A stretch of 64,000 bases of DNA from the NCBI RefSeq assembly GCF_030142045.1, contig NZ_CP126242.1, positions 1,240,001 to 1,304,000 of the forward strand, in the 5' to 3' direction. A model generated the notes under the pieces. That model made no database searches. It saw nothing but the letters and a program-made list of their open reading frames with translations, and had not been told where the DNA came from. How positions within the stretch are numbered: the stretch's first letter is position 1; the number at the start of each line of letters is the position of its first letter. The translations under genes were made by a program, and so were the position numbers. Below, one piece after another: positions 1-8,794 of this stretch. The DNA comes from Arthrobacter sp. zg-Y919 (GTDB lineage Bacteria; Actinomycetota; Actinomycetes; Actinomycetales; Micrococcaceae).

Positions 1-67
1 AATCCGTCCCGGAGCGCGGAAATTCGTCATACCCGCTTCAGGGCAGGTAGGCTGTCAGGTGCACTGA

Positions 68-141
68 CGGGGTGTAGCTCAGCTTGGAAGAGCGCCTGCT
101 TTGGGAGCAGGAAGTCGCAGGTTCAAATCCTGTCACCCCGA
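68..141 (+). tRNA. tRNA-Pro (anticodon TGG)
   Basis: A complete cloverleaf can be drawn. The acceptor arm CGGGGTG (68-74) pairs with CACCCCG (134-140), followed by discriminator A141. The anticodon stem CCTGC/GCAGG encloses the loop TTTGGGA, giving anticodon TGG. The T arm carries GGTTCAAATCC. The CCA end is not encoded. The gene lies about 55 bases before trigger factor on the same strand. Confidence 0.95.
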
Positions 142-195
142 CTCTGTATAACCATGGTGCAGACCAATCCCAGAACCCTCAGGAGAACTTACGCT

Positions 196-1548
196 GTGAA
201 GAGCGCCGTAGAAAACCTCACACCCACGCGGGTAAAGCTCAACGTCGAAGTTCCGTTCGAGGAACTGAAGCCGAGCATCGAAGAGGCCTACAAGACCATC
301 GCCACTCAGGTGCAGGTCCCGGGCTTCCGCAAGGGCAAGGTTCCCAACCGCCTCATCGATCAGCGCGTTGGCCGCGGCTACGTTCTCGAGACGGCGATCA
401 ACGACGGACTGAATGGCTTCTACGCGGAGGCCGTCCAGGAAACCGGTATCAGCCCCATGAGCCGGCCCGAAGTTGAGATCACCGAAGTGCCGGACCCGGC
501 CACCGACGAAGGCCAGCTGGTCTTCACTGTCGAGCTTGACGTCCGCCCCGAGATCGAGCTGCCGGACTACGCCGGCCTCGAGGTCACCGTTGAGCCGGCC
601 GAGGCGTCCGACGAGGACGTCGTCAAGGCCCTGGACGAACTGCGCAGCCGCTTCGGCACGCTGAAGTCCGTGGACCGTCCGGCAGCTGCCGATGACTTCC
701 TGACCATGGACCTGGTTGCCAAGGTTGACGGCGAAGAGGTCGACTCGGCCGCAGACCTGTCCTACCAGGTAGGCGCCGGCACCATGCTTGAGGGCATGGA
801 CGAGGCCGTCACCGGTCTGAGCAACGGTGAATCCGCCACCTTCAACACCAAGCTGGCAGGCGGCGAGCACGCCGGCGCCGACGCCGTGGTGACCGTGACG
901 GTCAAGGCTGTCAAGGAGCGCGAGCTCCCCGAAGCCAACGACGACTTCGCCCAGCTGGCAAGCGAGTTCGACACCATTGCCGAACTGCGTGAAGACCTCA
1001 CCAAGCGGGCCGCTGAGTCCAAGCTGATGGAGCAGGGCGTCGAGGCCCGCGACAAGGTCCTGGAGAAGCTGCTCGAGCTCGTTGAGGTTCCGGTTCCGGA
1101 ATCCGTTATTGAAGAGCAGATCGAACAGCACTTCAACTCCGAGAGCGCCCAGACCTCCGGTCCGGACCACGACACCGAAGAGCACCGCGCCGAGGTCCGT
1201 GCCAACACGGAAGCCGCCTTCAAGAACGAGATCATTCTTGACGCCGTAGCCGAGAAGGAAGAAGTAGGGGTCAACCAGAACGAACTGATCGACTACATCG
1301 TTTCATCCGCCTCGCAGTACGGCATGGATCCGAACCAGTTCGCCCAGCTGATCGACCAGAGCGGCCAGGTTCCGATGATGGTCGGCGAAGTCCGCCGCCG
1401 CAAGGCGCTGGCCAAGGTCCTCGAGCTGGCCAAGGTCACCGACACCAACGGTGCCGAGATTGACCTGACCGAATTCGTCCGGCCCGCCGGCGAAGAGGCC
1501 GAGGCAGTAGAAGCAGACACCGAAGATCAGAACGAAGACAAGGCCTAG
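196..1548 (+). CDS. tig: Trigger factor (ribosome-associated chaperone, PPIase)
   Basis: Trigger factor binds the ribosome exit tunnel and folds nascent chains. The 450-residue protein has the N-terminal ribosome-binding domain with the signature around GFRKGKVP (residues 42-50), a central FKBP-type prolyl isomerase domain (about 150-240), and a long helical C-terminal chaperone domain ending in an acidic tail. I chose the GTG at 196 because AGGAGAA (181-187) sits 8 bases upstream. An in-frame ATG at 154 would add 14 unrelated residues and begins just after the tRNA. Its place before clpP1-clpP2-clpX is the usual bacterial arrangement linking folding with proteolysis. Confidence 0.95.
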   Translation: MKSAVENLTPTRVKLNVEVPFEELKPSIEEAYKTIATQVQVPGFRKGKVPNRLIDQRVGRGYVLETAINDGLNGFYAEAVQETGISPMSRPEVEITEVPDPATDEGQLVFTVELDVRPEIELPDYAGLEVTVEPAEASDEDVVKALDELRSRFGTLKSVDRPAAADDFLTMDLVAKVDGEEVDSAADLSYQVGAGTMLEGMDEAVTGLSNGESATFNTKLAGGEHAGADAVVTVTVKAVKERELPEANDDFAQLASEFDTIAELREDLTKRAAESKLMEQGVEARDKVLEKLLELVEVPVPESVIEEQIEQHFNSESAQTSGPDHDTEEHRAEVRANTEAAFKNEIILDAVAEKEEVGVNQNELIDYIVSSASQYGMDPNQFAQLIDQSGQVPMMVGEVRRRKALAKVLELAKVTDTNGAEIDLTEFVRPAGEEAEAVEADTEDQNEDKA

Positions 1549-1666
1549 CCTGTCCGGTTCTCCCCGGAGAGCCACTGTGCCGCCGTCCCTCCGGGCCGGC
1601 GGCACAGCTGTTTAAGCGGGGTTTTCCCCGGTGGGCCGTGCCGCACACCGATGTGACGCGCATCGT

Positions 1667-1681
1667 GCGCCGTCAGCGAAC
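1667..1681. promoter_or_regulatory. Possible ClgR-type operator upstream of clpP1
   Basis: The bases CGC-N5-GCG followed by AAC read on the minus strand as GTTCGC, five bases, then GCG. This resembles the box described for the actinobacterial Clp regulator ClgR. A second CGC-N5-GCG overlaps it at 1659-1669. The site lies about 120-130 bases before the clpP1 start. This is a match from memory, and no clgR gene is in the window. Confidence 0.4.
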
Positions 1682-1799
1682 AGCCAGCGAAACGGCAGCA
1701 GGGGACAGCCGCAACAGGCTAGTGTCCTAGAAGAGACAAACGGCAGGAGCCGCTGGCACGGCCAGCACCCGTTCCTGCCAGAGCGAGAGGTCACTCAGT

Positions 1800-2447
1800 A
1801 TGGCAACTGCACCGAACACACCCACCATGGCAACGGTGGACCCGGCCGGCCGGGACGACTACATCTACAACCGCCTGCTCAAAGAGCGGATCATCTGGTT
1901 GGGCTCGGAAGTCCGGGACGAGAATGCCAACGCGATCTGCTCCCAGCTTCTGCTGCTTTCCGCGGAAGACCCTGAGAAGGACATCTACCTTTACATCAAC
2001 TCTCCCGGTGGTTCCGTGACCGCAGGCATGGCGATCTACGACACCATGCAGTTCATTCCGAACGACGTCGTCACGGTGGCAACGGGTCTTGCCGCCTCCA
2101 TGGGCCAGTTCCTGCTGTCCTCCGGCACCAAGGGCAAGCGCTACGCGACCCCGCACGCCCGCATCCTGATGCACCAGCCCTCCGGCGGAATCGGCGGTAC
2201 GGCTTCGGACATCAAGATCCAGGCTGAGCTGATCCTGAACATGAAGCGTGTGATGGCTGAGCTGACCGCCGAGCAGACCGGCCAGAGCGTTGAGACCATC
2301 CTCAAGGACAATGACCGCGACAAGTGGTTCACCGCGCAGGAAGCCCTGGAATACGGCTTCTTCGACAAGATCTCCGCGCACGCAGGCGGAGTGACCGGCG
2401 GCGGCGGAACCAACCAGGACCAGGCAGAGGGCAAGGACGAGGACTAA
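1800..2447 (+). CDS. clpP1: ATP-dependent Clp protease proteolytic subunit ClpP1
   Basis: Serine peptidase subunit of the Clp protease, which degrades unfolded or tagged proteins delivered by ClpX or ClpC. The 215-residue protein has the catalytic triad Ser100 (GLAASMGQ), His125 (ILMHQPSGG) and Asp174 (DNDRDKW). The oligomerisation and substrate-groove segments [11 protein letters not shown] are intact. The ATG at 1800 follows GAGAGG. A second in-frame ATG at 1827 is possible and would remove nine residues. Actinobacteria carry two different ClpP subunits that form a mixed tetradecamer, and the second follows 49 bases downstream, so the two are almost certainly cotranscribed. Confidence 0.94.
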   Translation: MATAPNTPTMATVDPAGRDDYIYNRLLKERIIWLGSEVRDENANAICSQLLLLSAEDPEKDIYLYINSPGGSVTAGMAIYDTMQFIPNDVVTVATGLAASMGQFLLSSGTKGKRYATPHARILMHQPSGGIGGTASDIKIQAELILNMKRVMAELTAEQTGQSVETILKDNDRDKWFTAQEALEYGFFDKISAHAGGVTGGGGTNQDQAEGKDED

Positions 2448-2496
2448 GGTCCCCCCGGCCAGCCACCCCTCCATTTGCAGACTTCAGGAGTAATTC

Positions 2497-3171
2497 ATGA
2501 ACCATAATTTCGGCACCGCCGGCTCCGCCGTCGCCCCGCAGATGCCCACCAGCCGCTACGTCCTGCCGCAGTTCGAAGAGCGTACGCCCTACGGCTTCAA
2601 GCGCCAGGATCCGTACACCAAGCTGTTCGAAGACCGCATCATCTTCCTGGGCGTCCAGGTTGACGACGCGTCTGCAGACGACGTCATGGCCCAGCTGCTG
2701 GTCCTTGAGTCCACCGACCCGGACCGCGACATCACCCTGTACATCAACTCCCCGGGCGGATCGTTCACGGCCATGACGGCCATTTACGACACCATGCAGT
2801 ACATCCGCCCGGAGATCCAGACGGTCTGCCTCGGACAGGCAGCCAGCGCGGCCGCCGTGCTGCTCGCTGCAGGCACGCCGGGCAAGCGCCTGGCACTGCC
2901 GAACGCCCGCGTGCTCATCCACCAGCCCTCCCTGTCCGGCGGCCAGGGAGGACAGGCCTCCGACCTGGAAATCCAGGCCGCCGAGGTCATGCGGATGCGC
3001 ACCTGGCTGGAAGACACCCTGGCGCTGCACTCCAACCGGACCTCCGAGCAGGTCAACACGGACATTGAGCGCGACAAGATCCTGACCGCCGATTCGGCCC
3101 TGGAATACGGGTTGATCGACCAGGTGCTTGATTCCCGCAAGCTCAAGACGCCGGCCATCAACAAGATGTAA
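2497..3171 (+). CDS. clpP2: ATP-dependent Clp protease proteolytic subunit ClpP2
   Basis: Second ClpP subunit of the hetero-oligomeric actinobacterial Clp protease. The 224-residue protein has a longer N-terminal extension than ClpP1. The triad is intact: Ser117 ([10 protein letters not shown]), His142 ([11 protein letters not shown]) and Asp193 (IERDKIL). CAGGAG lies 7 bases before the ATG. The gene follows clpP1 closely and precedes clpX, which encodes the unfoldase partner. ClpP1 and ClpP2 are clearly diverged paralogues (for example GQAASAAA against GLAASMGQ), as expected for subunits that form separate rings. Confidence 0.94.
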   Translation: MNHNFGTAGSAVAPQMPTSRYVLPQFEERTPYGFKRQDPYTKLFEDRIIFLGVQVDDASADDVMAQLLVLESTDPDRDITLYINSPGGSFTAMTAIYDTMQYIRPEIQTVCLGQAASAAAVLLAAGTPGKRLALPNARVLIHQPSLSGGQGGQASDLEIQAAEVMRMRTWLEDTLALHSNRTSEQVNTDIERDKILTADSALEYGLIDQVLDSRKLKTPAINKM

Positions 3172-3340
3172 CCAGCTGCACCAAGAAGTAAGCCTGTTCC
3201 GGCGGCCCGTGGCGCGTAATATCGCACCACGGGCCGTCTGGTTGCTGAATAGCTCCGCCAAGTGTCCTAGAGTGGATCATGGTTGGCTCAGCACCTGCTG
3301 CGGAACCGGTTTTTGAAGGACCATCTAAGGGGACTGAACT

Positions 3341-4633
3341 ATGGCTCGCATTGGTGAGAGCACGGATCTGCTCAAGTGCTCTTTCTGCGGAAAGAGCCAG
3401 AAGCAGGTGCGCAAACTCATTGCCGGCCCCGGCGTGTACATCTGTGACGAGTGCATCGACCTCTGCAATGAAATCATTGAGGAAGAACTCTCCGAGGTTG
3501 CCGATCTGGGGACCTTCGAGCTGCCCAAACCCCGGGAAATCTTTGACTCGCTGCAGGAATACGTCATCGGCCAGGAACCCGCCAAGCGTTCGCTGGCCGT
3601 CGCCGTGTACAACCACTACAAGCGCATCCAGGCCGGCCATGCCCCGCGGGGTGCCGGAAACCTTGCCGATGCCGTAGCCGCCGACGACGTCGAAATCGGC
3701 AAGTCCAACATCCTCCTGATCGGCCCCACCGGCTGCGGCAAGACCTATCTGGCGCAGACGCTGGCCCGCCGCCTGAACGTCCCGTTCGCCGTCGCCGACG
3801 CCACCGCGCTCACCGAAGCCGGGTACGTGGGTGAAGACGTCGAAAACATTCTGCTGAAGCTCATCCAGGCCGCCGACTACGACGTCAAGAAGGCCGAGCA
3901 GGGCATCATCTACATTGACGAAATCGACAAGATCTCCCGCAAGAGTGAGAACCCCTCCATCACCCGGGACGTTTCCGGTGAGGGCGTCCAGCAGGCGCTG
4001 CTGAAGATCCTCGAAGGCACCGTTGCCTCCGTGCCGCCACAGGGCGGGCGCAAGCATCCGCACCAGGAATTCATCCAGATCGACACCACCAACGTCCTCT
4101 TCATTGTTGCCGGCGCCTTCGCCGGCCTGGAGGAGATCATCGGCTCCCGGTCCGGCCGCAAGGGCATCGGTTTCGGTGCGCCGCTGATCGAAACCACCAA
4201 GGGCACGGACTCCTACGCCGAGGTCATGCCCGAGGACCTGCTGAAGTTCGGCCTGATCCCCGAGTTCATTGGCCGCCTGCCGGTCATCACCACCGTCTCC
4301 AACCTGGACCGCACGGCCCTGATCCGGATCCTGACAGAGCCTAAGAACGCCCTGGTGAAGCAGTACCAGAAGATGTTCCAGCTCGACGGCGTCGAACTCA
4401 CCTTCGAGCAGGGCGCACTGGACGCGATCGCCGACCAGGCGCTGGAACGCGGCACCGGCGCCCGCGGCCTGCGGGCCATCCTGGAGGAAGTCCTGCTGCC
4501 GGTGATGTTCGATCTGCCGAGCCAGGAAAACGTCGCCACCGTGGTGATTACGGCGGATACCGTGGAGAAGAAGGCCGAACCGACCCTCATCTCCCATGCT
4601 GTGGCCACGAAGCGCCGGAACAAATCCGCCTGA
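3341..4633 (+). CDS. clpX: ATP-dependent unfoldase ClpX
   Basis: AAA+ unfoldase that recognises substrates and threads them into ClpP. The 430-residue protein has an N-terminal zinc-binding domain with Cys13, Cys16, Cys35 and Cys38. It also has Walker A GPTGCGKT (128-135), Walker [10 protein letters not shown] (189-197), the RKH loop (GRKHPHQEF) and the C-terminal sensor 2 segment GARGLRAI. Length is normal. A good ribosome site (AGGGGA) precedes the ATG. It is separated from clpP2 by 169 bases containing a likely promoter of its own: TTGCTG near 3242 and TAGAGT near 3268. Confidence 0.96.
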   Translation: MARIGESTDLLKCSFCGKSQKQVRKLIAGPGVYICDECIDLCNEIIEEELSEVADLGTFELPKPREIFDSLQEYVIGQEPAKRSLAVAVYNHYKRIQAGHAPRGAGNLADAVAADDVEIGKSNILLIGPTGCGKTYLAQTLARRLNVPFAVADATALTEAGYVGEDVENILLKLIQAADYDVKKAEQGIIYIDEIDKISRKSENPSITRDVSGEGVQQALLKILEGTVASVPPQGGRKHPHQEFIQIDTTNVLFIVAGAFAGLEEIIGSRSGRKGIGFGAPLIETTKGTDSYAEVMPEDLLKFGLIPEFIGRLPVITTVSNLDRTALIRILTEPKNALVKQYQKMFQLDGVELTFEQGALDAIADQALERGTGARGLRAILEEVLLPVMFDLPSQENVATVVITADTVEKKAEPTLISHAVATKRRNKSA

Positions 4634-4699
4634 TCCACGGTTTAGGGAAGTAGTACCAAGGGCGCCAAAGCGCCGCCGACTGCTTCGAAGGAGTTCTCC

Positions 4700-5356
4700 A
4701 TGACCGCTGATGCCTCTGTGTCCGCTGCCGGTTCCGCATCCACTGCCGGTTCGGTATCGACTGCCGATTTCTGGTTCGATCCGATGTGCCCGTTCGCCTG
4801 GGTCACGTCCCGGTGGATGGACGAGGTGGAAAAGGTCCGCAATGTCCGCACCAACTGGCATGTGATGAGCCTGTCGGTGCTCAACGAGGGCCGCGACCAC
4901 CTCCCGGAGGACTACCGGAAGCGCATGGACGCTGCCTGGGGACCGGTGCGCGTGATCATCGCGGCCCGGGAACTGCACGGCACCGAGTACATCAAGAAGC
5001 TCTACGACGCGATGGGCACCCGCATCCACACCGGCGGGAACTCCGACTTCCCGACGGTGATCCGTGAAGCGCTGGCCGAGGTCGGCCTGCCTGCCGAGCT
5101 CGCGCAGTACGCTGACACCGAGGAGTACGACGCGCAGCTGCGCGCCTCCCACAAGGAAGGCATCGCCAAGGTCGGCGACGACGTCGGAACCCCCATCGTG
5201 GCCTTCAACGGCACCGCGTTCTTCGGCCCCGTGCTGACCCGCATCCCACGCGGCGAGGAAGCCGGCCGGATGTTCGACGGCGCCGTCATGCTGGCTTCAA
5301 ACCCGGCGTTCTTCGAACTCAAGCGCAGCCGGACCGAGCACCCGCAGTTCGACTAG
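4700..5356 (+). CDS. DsbA-family thiol oxidoreductase (mycothiol-dependent nitroreductase-like)
   Basis: The 218-residue protein fits the DsbA/2-hydroxychromene-2-carboxylate isomerase thioredoxin fold. It resembles the actinobacterial group that includes mycobacterial Rv2466c. The motif FDPMCPFAW gives an active-site Cys30, while the second position of the usual CxxC is Ala33, so only a monothiol mechanism is possible. The C-terminal part carries the cis-Pro segment GTPIVAFNG. The first 22 residues are a low-complexity Ala/Ser/Thr stretch with no hydrophobic signal, which implies a cytoplasmic protein. AAGGAG lies 9 bases before the ATG. The substrate is unknown. Confidence 0.8.
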   Translation: MTADASVSAAGSASTAGSVSTADFWFDPMCPFAWVTSRWMDEVEKVRNVRTNWHVMSLSVLNEGRDHLPEDYRKRMDAAWGPVRVIIAARELHGTEYIKKLYDAMGTRIHTGGNSDFPTVIREALAEVGLPAELAQYADTEEYDAQLRASHKEGIAKVGDDVGTPIVAFNGTAFFGPVLTRIPRGEEAGRMFDGAVMLASNPAFFELKRSRTEHPQFD

Positions 5357-5369
5357 GTCCTCAGCACAA

Positions 5370-5404
5370 AAAACGCCCGGCCGGGTAACCCGGCCGGGCG
5401 TTTT
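5370..5404. terminator. Bidirectional intrinsic terminator
   Basis: A 13-bp perfect GC-rich inverted repeat (CGCCCGGCCGGGT with its complement) is flanked by AAAA on the left and TTTT on the right. It lies between the convergent DsbA-like gene and valS and should terminate both. Confidence 0.9.
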
Positions 5405-5421
5405 CTGCTTGCGGCTCTTTT

Positions 5422-8049
5422 TTACTCGGCCGGCGGAGCCAGCTCCACGTCGGAGACGGCCAGCTCGCCCTCACCGACGGCGAGGTTCAGCTCGCGGACG
5501 TTGCCGGCGGCCTTCAGATCCGCCTGTCCGGCCCGGAGGCGGGCCACTGCACCCTCAGGCGCGGTGACGGTCGCCTTCAGGACCTCGGTCCGCTGCTTGA
5601 CCTTGGCTTCCGACTTGGCCTTGCGGATGCCGCCCAGGGCGGTGGCAACCGTGCCGAGGATACCGGCGTCGGCGTCGGCCACCGCGGTGGAGAGACCGTC
5701 CACGTTCGGCCACGGAGCCCGGTGCACCGAACCCGCACGCCACCAGCCCCAGACCTCTTCGGTTGCGAAGGGCAGGAACGGCGCAAACAGGCGCAGCAGT
5801 GCGTCCAGGGTGGTGGCCAGGGTGGCCAGCACCGAGGCCTGCTCCGCCTCGCCTGCGGCACCGTAGGCACGGTCCTTAATCAGCTCCACGTAGTCATCCG
5901 TGAAGGACCAGAAGAAGGACTCGGTCAGCTGCAGGGCCTTGGCGTAGTCGTAGCGGTCAAACGCGCTGGTGGCGGCCTGGACGACGTCGGTGAGCTGGGC
6001 CAGGAGGGACAGGTCCAGGGCGTTGGTGATGACCGAGGTGTCCTCCAGCGCCACGTTCTTCTCCGTGGCACCCAGGTTCAGCACGAACTTGGACGCGTTA
6101 AGCAGCTTGATGGCCAGGCGGCGCCCGATCTTCATCTGCGCAATTTCGTAGGCCGTGTCCGCGCCGAGCTTCGCCGAGGCTGCCCAGTAACGCACGGCGT
6201 CGGACCCAAACTCGTTGAGCACATCGGTGGGGACCACCACGTTGCCCTTGGACTTGGACATCTTCTTCCGGTCCGGATCCAGGATCCAGCCCGAAATCGC
6301 GGCGTGCTTCCACGGGGCGGCGGCGTTCAGCGCATCGGCGCGCACCACGGAGGAGAACAGCCAGGTGCGGATGATGTCGTGGCCCTGCGGACGCAGGTCG
6401 AACGGGAAGACCTTTGCGAACAGGTCCTCGTCCACACTCCAGCCGCCCACGATCTGCGGGGTCAGCGACGACGTGGCCCAGGTGTCGAGCACATCCGCGT
6501 CGCCGATGAAGCCGCCCGGCTGGTTGCGCTGGGATTCTTCGTAGCCCGGTGCCGCTTCCGCGGCCGGGTCCACCGGAAGAGACGCGGAATCGGGCAGCAC
6601 AGGATGGTCATAGTCCGGGTTTCCGGCGGCATCCAGCGGGTACCAGACGGGCACGGGGACGCCGAAGAAGCGCTGGCGGGAGACCAGCCAGTCACCGTTC
6701 AGGCCCTCGATCCAGTTCTCGTACCGGGAGCGCATGAACGCGGGGTGGAAGTCGATTTCCTTGCCGCGGGCAATCAGGCGTTCGCGGCGCTCCTCGTCAC
6801 GGCCGCCGTTGCGGATGTACCACTGGCGGCTGGTGACCACTTCGAGGGGCTTGTCGCCTTTTTCGAAGAAGTTGACGGGGTGGGTGATCTTCTTGGGTTC
6901 GCCGTCGAGGTCGCCGCTTTCGCGGAGCATCTCCACGACGGTTTCCTTAGCGCTGAAGACCGTCTTGGTGGCCAGGGCGGCGTAGTTTGCCTTCGCCGTC
7001 TCGGTGGCGATCCACTCCGGGGTATCCGCGAGGATCCGGCCGTCGCGGCCAATCACGGCGCGGGTGGGCAGGTTCAGTTCCCGCCACCAGGTCACGTCGG
7101 TCAGGTCGCCGAAGGTGCAGATCATGGCGATGCCGGAGCCCTTGTCGGGCTTGGCCAGCGGATGCGCCTTCACCTCCACCTCGACGTCGAACAGCGGGGA
7201 CTTCACCGTGGTGCCGAACAGGCGCTGGTACCGCTCGTCGTCGGGGTGTGCCACCAGGGCCACACAGGCGGGAAGCAGTTCCGGGCGGGTGGTCTCGATG
7301 TAGATCTTTTCGCCGTCGGGGGCATGGAAGCTCACCCGGTGGTAGGCGCCGGGCTGCTCGCGGTCCTCGAGCTCGGCCTGCGCCACGGCGGTGCGGAAGG
7401 TGACGTCCCAGAGGGTCGGTGCCTCGGCCATGTAGGCGTCACCGGCGCGCAGGTTGTCCAGGAAGGCGCGCTGGCTGACGGCACGCGAGTGGTCGTCGAT
7501 GGTGCGGTAGGTGCGCTTCCAATCCACGGACAGGCCGAGGGTGGAGAAGAGGTCCTCGAAGACCTTCTCGTCCTCCACTGCCAGTTCCTCGCACAGTTCG
7601 ATGAAGTTGCGGCGGGAAACGACGTCGAAATCACGCTGGTTCTTCGCGGCCTTGGCGGGCGGGCGGTAGTCGGCGTCGTACGGCCTCGTGGGGTCACAGC
7701 GCACGCCGTAGTAGTTCTGCACGCGGCGCTCGGTGGGCAGGCCGTTGTCGTCCCAGCCCATCGGGTAGAAGACGTTCTTGCCGGTCATCCGCTTGTAGCG
7801 GGCCATAACGTCGGTCTGCGTGTAGGAGAACATGTGCCCCACGTGGAGCGAGCCGGAGGCCGTGGGCGGGGGAGTGTCGATGGAGTAGACCTCGTCGCGG
7901 ACCGTGTCCGGGTCAAACGCGTACGTTCCCTCCTCGCGCCAGCGGGCGCTCAGCTTGGACTCGAGCCCCTCAAGGGCCGGCTTGTCGGGGACGGATACGG
8001 TCTGGGGTTCGTTGTCGGGCGTGTCTGTGCCCGGGATATGTTCAGCCAT
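5422..8049 (-). CDS. valS: Valyl-tRNA synthetase
   Basis: Charges tRNA-Val. The 875-residue class I synthetase shows the HIGH-type motif GSLHVGHMFSY near the N-terminus and the KMSKS motif (KKMSKSKGNVV) in the second half. An editing (CP1) domain lies between them, and an anticodon-binding domain ends the protein. I chose the ATG complementary to 8047-8049, which has GGAAGA about 9 bases upstream. An ATG three codons earlier (8058) would sit directly against that site. The compact length and lack of the long C-terminal coiled coil match the actinobacterial ValS type. It converges on the terminator at 5370-5404. Confidence 0.95.
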   Translation of the reverse strand: MAEHIPGTDTPDNEPQTVSVPDKPALEGLESKLSARWREEGTYAFDPDTVRDEVYSIDTPPPTASGSLHVGHMFSYTQTDVMARYKRMTGKNVFYPMGWDDNGLPTERRVQNYYGVRCDPTRPYDADYRPPAKAAKNQRDFDVVSRRNFIELCEELAVEDEKVFEDLFSTLGLSVDWKRTYRTIDDHSRAVSQRAFLDNLRAGDAYMAEAPTLWDVTFRTAVAQAELEDREQPGAYHRVSFHAPDGEKIYIETTRPELLPACVALVAHPDDERYQRLFGTTVKSPLFDVEVEVKAHPLAKPDKGSGIAMICTFGDLTDVTWWRELNLPTRAVIGRDGRILADTPEWIATETAKANYAALATKTVFSAKETVVEMLRESGDLDGEPKKITHPVNFFEKGDKPLEVVTSRQWYIRNGGRDEERRERLIARGKEIDFHPAFMRSRYENWIEGLNGDWLVSRQRFFGVPVPVWYPLDAAGNPDYDHPVLPDSASLPVDPAAEAAPGYEESQRNQPGGFIGDADVLDTWATSSLTPQIVGGWSVDEDLFAKVFPFDLRPQGHDIIRTWLFSSVVRADALNAAAPWKHAAISGWILDPDRKKMSKSKGNVVVPTDVLNEFGSDAVRYWAASAKLGADTAYEIAQMKIGRRLAIKLLNASKFVLNLGATEKNVALEDTSVITNALDLSLLAQLTDVVQAATSAFDRYDYAKALQLTESFFWSFTDDYVELIKDRAYGAAGEAEQASVLATLATTLDALLRLFAPFLPFATEEVWGWWRAGSVHRAPWPNVDGLSTAVADADAGILGTVATALGGIRKAKSEAKVKQRTEVLKATVTAPEGAVARLRAGQADLKAAGNVRELNLAVGEGELAVSDVELAPPAE

Positions 8050-8096
8050 GGTGTCCATTCTTCCATGCAGGCTTATGGTCTGAGGCACTGCCGGAC

Positions 8097-8420
8097 TTAC
8101 CGGACTGTCGGGGGTGTTGCTGCCTGTGTCCCATCCTGCGGTGACTTGCCGAAGTAATGGGCCAGGAAGAAGGTCATGGCCAGGGCTCCGGCCAATGTCG
8201 GGATCCGGTCGCGGGAACCTGCTCTGGTCCGGCCGAGCAGTGCCGCACCGCCGGCGGCATTCAGGGCGCTCCACGCGGCGTTGGCCATGGGTCCCGAGAG
8301 TCCGACGCCGGGTGGATTGGCAAACGGGGTGGGAAACCTCCGCCCCTGGACGGCGCTGACCCCGTGCGGGACCGCATTGGCGAGGAGCACTCCGGCGAGG
8401 AATCTGGTGACGAGGGGCAT
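8097..8420 (-). CDS. Small membrane protein of unknown function
   Basis: A 107-residue protein starting MPLVTRFLAGVLLANAVPH. It has a hydrophobic N-terminal segment, the motif GRRFPTPFANPPGVG, and two further hydrophobic stretches, so it probably crosses the membrane two or three times. I recall similar short proteins in other actinobacteria, but no function is known to me. It lies 47 bases upstream of valS on the same strand. The start follows from the conserved-looking N-terminus. Upstream in-frame sequence runs into the repeat region and is not protein-like. Confidence 0.65.
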   Translation of the reverse strand: MPLVTRFLAGVLLANAVPHGVSAVQGRRFPTPFANPPGVGLSGPMANAAWSALNAAGGAALLGRTRAGSRDRIPTLAGALAMTFFLAHYFGKSPQDGTQAATPPTVR

Positions 8421-8493
8421 GGCTGTCCTGTTCGGTTGGCGGGCCGGTGGGCTGGCGTACCGAGAGCCTACAGCTATGGCACCAGTCCAAGGC

Positions 8494-8686
8494 GCCGCAC
8501 AGCATCCCACCGGGTGGTGCTGCTGGTGAGAGGGTGGGGCCTCAGCAGGAAACACCAGTCCCAAACCGTGGGACAGCGTGCCGGACTGGGCCGCCCGCCG
8601 CACAGCATCCCACCGGGTGGTGCTGCTGGTGCGGGTGGGACCTCAGCAGCTACCAGCAGCCCCAAACTGTGGGATGGCGTGCGCGT
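8494..8686. repeat. Two-copy direct repeat (about 88 bp, period 103) in an intergenic region
   Basis: Copy 1 is 8494-8580 and copy 2 is 8597-8686. The first 35 bases of each (GCCGCACAGCATCCCACC onward) are identical. The rest is diverged, but both keep CTCAGCAG, then CCCAAA(C)CGTGGGA or CCCAAACTGTGGGAT. Each copy starts with CATCCCAC and ends near GTGGGA(TG), so each can form a large imperfect hairpin. A degraded inverted piece (CATCCCGCAGCTTG) lies at about 8747-8760. The rest of 8421-8794 shows no gene. Confidence 0.7.
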
Positions 8687-8794
8687 AGCCCGCGGCTTCT
8701 ATCCCTCCACACATGCTCCAACGGCCCCGGATGCGTGGTTGTGCTCCATCCCGCAGCTTGAAAGAGCAATGATCGGCCGGAGAGACATCATTGT

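Noticed and set aside
154..195. ATG 154 as the trigger factor start
   Set aside because: It adds residues that do not match the family, and AGGAGAA at 181-187 points to GTG 196.
133..1185. Minus-strand 350-codon frame opposite tig
   Set aside because: The plus-strand frame is a clear trigger factor with all domains; the antisense frame has no recognisable protein pattern.
8447..8761. A 104-codon plus-strand frame across the repeat region with a repeated Pro/Gly/Cys pattern
   Set aside because: The apparent protein repeat comes from the DNA repeat. The frame has no ribosome site and Trp/Cys-rich low-complexity composition.
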